A stretch of 64,000 bases of DNA from Dehalococcoidia bacterium (GTDB taxonomy: Bacteria; Chloroflexota; Dehalococcoidia; Tepidiformales; Tepidiformaceae): contig JADYYG010000043.1 in NCBI GenBank assembly GCA_020853755.1, positions 147,259-211,258 of the forward strand. The letters are read 5' to 3'. The stretch's first letter is position 1. Each line of letters opens with the position of its first letter. The notes beneath the pieces are model-generated. The model was not told where the DNA came from, did not search any database, and was given only the letters and a program-made list of their open reading frames with translations. Both the position numbers and the translations under genes were made by a program. Positions 59,098 through 64,000 of this stretch are shown here, in pieces.

Positions 59098-61005
59098 ATG
59101 CCAGCTTCAATCGAAAGCCTGCTCGCCCGCGTCTCGAAGCCAGCGCGCTACTCAGGCGGTGAATGGAACAGCGTGACCAAGCGCTGGGACTCGACCAATG
59201 TCCACATCGCCCTCGCCTTCCCCGACGCCTACGACATCGGAATGTCGAACATGGGCATCGGCATCCTCTACGACATCCTTAACAAGATTGACGACGTTGT
59301 CTGCGAACGGACGTACGCACCGTGGGAGGACATGGAGGCGGAGATGCGGCGCGAAGGCGTCCCGCTCTGGAGCCTCGAAACACGCTCGCGCATCCGCGAC
59401 TTCGATGTCTTCGGGTTCACGCTCCAGTACGAGATGACCTACTCGAACGTCCTGAACATGGTCGACCTCGCCGGCATCCCGGTGTGGGCCCATGAGCGAA
59501 CGGACGAGCACCCGATCGTCATCTGTGGCGGCAGCGGGTCGTTCAACCCGGAGCCGCTCAGCCCGTTTGTCGACGCGTTCTTCCTCGGCGAAGGCGAGGA
59601 CGCGGTCGTCGAACTGACCGACCTCGTCCGCGCGTGGAAAGCCGAAAAGACGCCGCGCCGCGAACGCCTGCGGCACCTGCTCGGGCGCCCCGGGGTCTAC
59701 GTTCCTTCGTTCTACGAGCCGCGTTATGACGATTCGGGGCACTTCGCAGGCCTCGAACCGCTCGTCCCGGAAGCGCCCCCGCGCATCACCCGGCGGATCG
59801 TAGAGAAGCTGCCGCCGGCGCTTGTAAAGCCGATCGTGCCCTTCCTCCAGACGGTGCACGACCGCGCCGCCGTGGAGATCCAGCGCGGATGCACCCAGGG
59901 CTGCCGTTTCTGTCAGGCCGGGATGATCTACCGGCCCACGCGCGAACGTTCGCCGGAGGAAGTGGTCCAGGCAGCCCGCGAACTCATGCAGAACACCGGG
60001 TACGACGAGCTCTCGCTGCTCTCGCTCAGCACCACCGACCACAGCCAGATTGTGCCAATGGTGAACCAACTGACATCGACGTTCGACAACCTCAAAGTCG
60101 GGATCCCGAGCACGCGCGTCGACAGTTTCTCGGTCGATGTCGCGAATGCAGTGGCGAAGGGGAAGAAGCACACGCTGACCCTCGCTCCGGAAGCGGGAAG
60201 CCAGCGCCTGCGCAACGCCATCAACAAGCTGGTGAGCGAGGACGACCTGCTCGGCGCCGCCGAGAACGCATTCGAACGCGGCTGGACCGGCATCAAGATG
60301 TACTTCATGGTCGGCCTGCCGACCGAGACGCGCGAAGACGTGGAAGGTATCGTCGAGATGGGGAAGAAGGTGAAGGCGATTGGCCGCAAGCACGTGGGTG
60401 GCCGCGCGCGCGTCCGTGTCAGCACCAGCAACCTCGTGCCGAAGCCGCACACGCCCTTCCAGTGGGCCCGCCAGGACACCCACGACGAGCTCCAGCCGAA
60501 GCACTTCCTGCTGAAGGACGGCTGCCGCTCGGCTGGCGTCGAGTTCAGTTGGAACAACCCGGCCGACAGCTTCATCGAATGCGTCCTCAGCCGCGGCGAC
60601 CGGCGCGTGGGCGCCGCACTCTACGAAGCGTGGCGGCGCGGCGCGAAGTTCGATGCATGGGGCGAGTACTTCCGCGCTGAGCACTGGCGCGAAGCTTTCG
60701 CGGTAACCGGCATCGACGCCGATTGGATCGCTCACCGCGAATGGGACACGCAGGAAGTTCTGCCCTGGGACCACATCGACTGTGGAGTGGCGAAGAGCTA
60801 CCTGCGCGGACAGTGGCGAGACGTGCATTCGGTCAAGACGGTCCCGGACTGCCACCACGGCTCCTGCAACGTTTGCGGCATGCAGAACTTCGACGCGCTC
60901 CGTGGGGAAGACGGCGTCGCCGACTGCGTTGTGAAGCTCGGCAAGCTGGTCGAATTGAAGCGCGGCGCCCGGAACTACGAGGGCGAAGCGGTAGAGATGG
61001 TTTAA
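59098..61005 (+). CDS. B12-binding-domain radical SAM protein (TIGR03960-like)
   Basis: A 635-residue radical SAM enzyme of unknown substrate. The N-terminal part (residues about 20-220) resembles a cobalamin-binding-like domain: VHIALAFPDAYDIGMSNMGIGILYDILN. The radical SAM cluster is C265-x3-C269-x2-C272 in QRGCTQGCRFCQAG. The C-terminal third has VRVSTSNLVPKPHTPFQWARQD and a Cys/His set (CHHGSCNVCGMQNF). This gene is often next to ribosome-related or DUF2344 genes, but none is here. AAGGAGG 7 bases before the ATG fixes the start; the open frame upstream is antisense to ispD. Confidence 0.93.
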   Translation: MPASIESLLARVSKPARYSGGEWNSVTKRWDSTNVHIALAFPDAYDIGMSNMGIGILYDILNKIDDVVCERTYAPWEDMEAEMRREGVPLWSLETRSRIRDFDVFGFTLQYEMTYSNVLNMVDLAGIPVWAHERTDEHPIVICGGSGSFNPEPLSPFVDAFFLGEGEDAVVELTDLVRAWKAEKTPRRERLRHLLGRPGVYVPSFYEPRYDDSGHFAGLEPLVPEAPPRITRRIVEKLPPALVKPIVPFLQTVHDRAAVEIQRGCTQGCRFCQAGMIYRPTRERSPEEVVQAARELMQNTGYDELSLLSLSTTDHSQIVPMVNQLTSTFDNLKVGIPSTRVDSFSVDVANAVAKGKKHTLTLAPEAGSQRLRNAINKLVSEDDLLGAAENAFERGWTGIKMYFMVGLPTETREDVEGIVEMGKKVKAIGRKHVGGRARVRVSTSNLVPKPHTPFQWARQDTHDELQPKHFLLKDGCRSAGVEFSWNNPADSFIECVLSRGDRRVGAALYEAWRRGAKFDAWGEYFRAEHWREAFAVTGIDADWIAHREWDTQEVLPWDHIDCGVAKSYLRGQWRDVHSVKTVPDCHHGSCNVCGMQNFDALRGEDGVADCVVKLGKLVELKRGARNYEGEAVEMV

Positions 61006-61030
61006 GCGGCCAGCAAACTCGTGCGAAAGA

Positions 61031-61061
61031 AAACGGGCCTCCCTTTCGGGAGGCCCGTTTT
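61031..61061. terminator. Bidirectional terminator between the radical SAM gene and rpoC
   Basis: A perfect 13-bp stem AAACGGGCCTCCC/GGGAGGCCCGTTT with loop TTTC and T-tracts on both strands (TTTT to the right, A-rich to the left). Confidence 0.92.
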
Positions 61062-61083
61062 GGTTACTGGCTACGACCCTGAC

Positions 61084-64000
<2,917 letters not shown>

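Noticed and set aside
59152..60858. 568-codon minus-strand frame
   Set aside because: Complete antisense shadow of the radical SAM gene, which has a ribosome site and clear motifs.

Overview
This 64 kb window is a high-GC chromosomal segment from a bacterium that is most likely a member of the Chloroflexota. I infer this from the overall gene style: a B12-dependent ribonucleotide reductase, a NuoG subunit ending in a DUF4332 domain, GH57 glycogen enzymes, F420/PPOX-type flavoproteins and HicAB/ParE modules. The thermophilic, Tepidiforma-like Dehalococcoidia are the closest match I can suggest from memory. No search was run, so the taxonomy is an inference. Genes are densely packed, with many 4-base ATGA/GTGA overlaps and many starts that lack a Shine-Dalgarno sequence. 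Several of those starts lie exactly 6 bases after a TAxxxT -10 hexamer, which suggests widespread leaderless transcription.

Layout: 1-2.8 kb holds the end of nrdJ and a small helical protein. 2.8-6.9 kb has an ABC exporter pair and a tightly coupled yggS-proC-yggT-yggT block. 7-8.4 kb is the infC-rpmI-rplT operon, divergent from galU (8.5 kb). 9.3-17.7 kb is mixed housekeeping (lepA, mdh, argH, a HAD phosphatase) with a HicAB pair and a ParE-type toxin/antitoxin pair. 17.9-24.6 kb is a four-gene glycogen operon: phosphorylase, two GH57 enzymes and glycogen synthase. 24.6-28.9 kb has mazG, a thioredoxin-fold protein and small enzymes. 29-32.5 kb carries NuoI- and NuoG-like subunits. 33.1-38.1 kb holds a Baeyer-Villiger-type monooxygenase, a PadR regulator and the modABC molybdate transporter. 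38-44.5 kb has a LuxR-type regulator fused to a degenerate hydrolase, two tRNA-Glu genes, a CcdA protein, a metalloprotease lipoprotein, an O6-alkylguanine repair protein and an ECF sigma factor.

44.6-51.3 kb is the most distinctive region, a lipid and polyester storage island. It contains a WS/DGAT acyltransferase, a lipase-like hydrolase, a phasin, a PadR regulator, a short PhaE-like subunit, a class III PhaC and two paralogous GNAT acetyltransferases, one of them translationally coupled to phaC. Together with the glycogen operon, the cell appears able to store carbon as glycogen, polyhydroxyalkanoate and wax ester or triacylglycerol.

51.3-58.9 kb carries aat, a surface-polysaccharide trio (acetyltransferase, CapD-like dehydratase, sugar-phosphate transferase), a PPOX-UbiA fusion and ispD-ispF. 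59-64 kb has a radical SAM protein convergent with a 5'-truncated rpoC. No insertion sequence, prophage or CRISPR array was found. Repeats are limited to ATTnnGG heptads and two inverted repeats.
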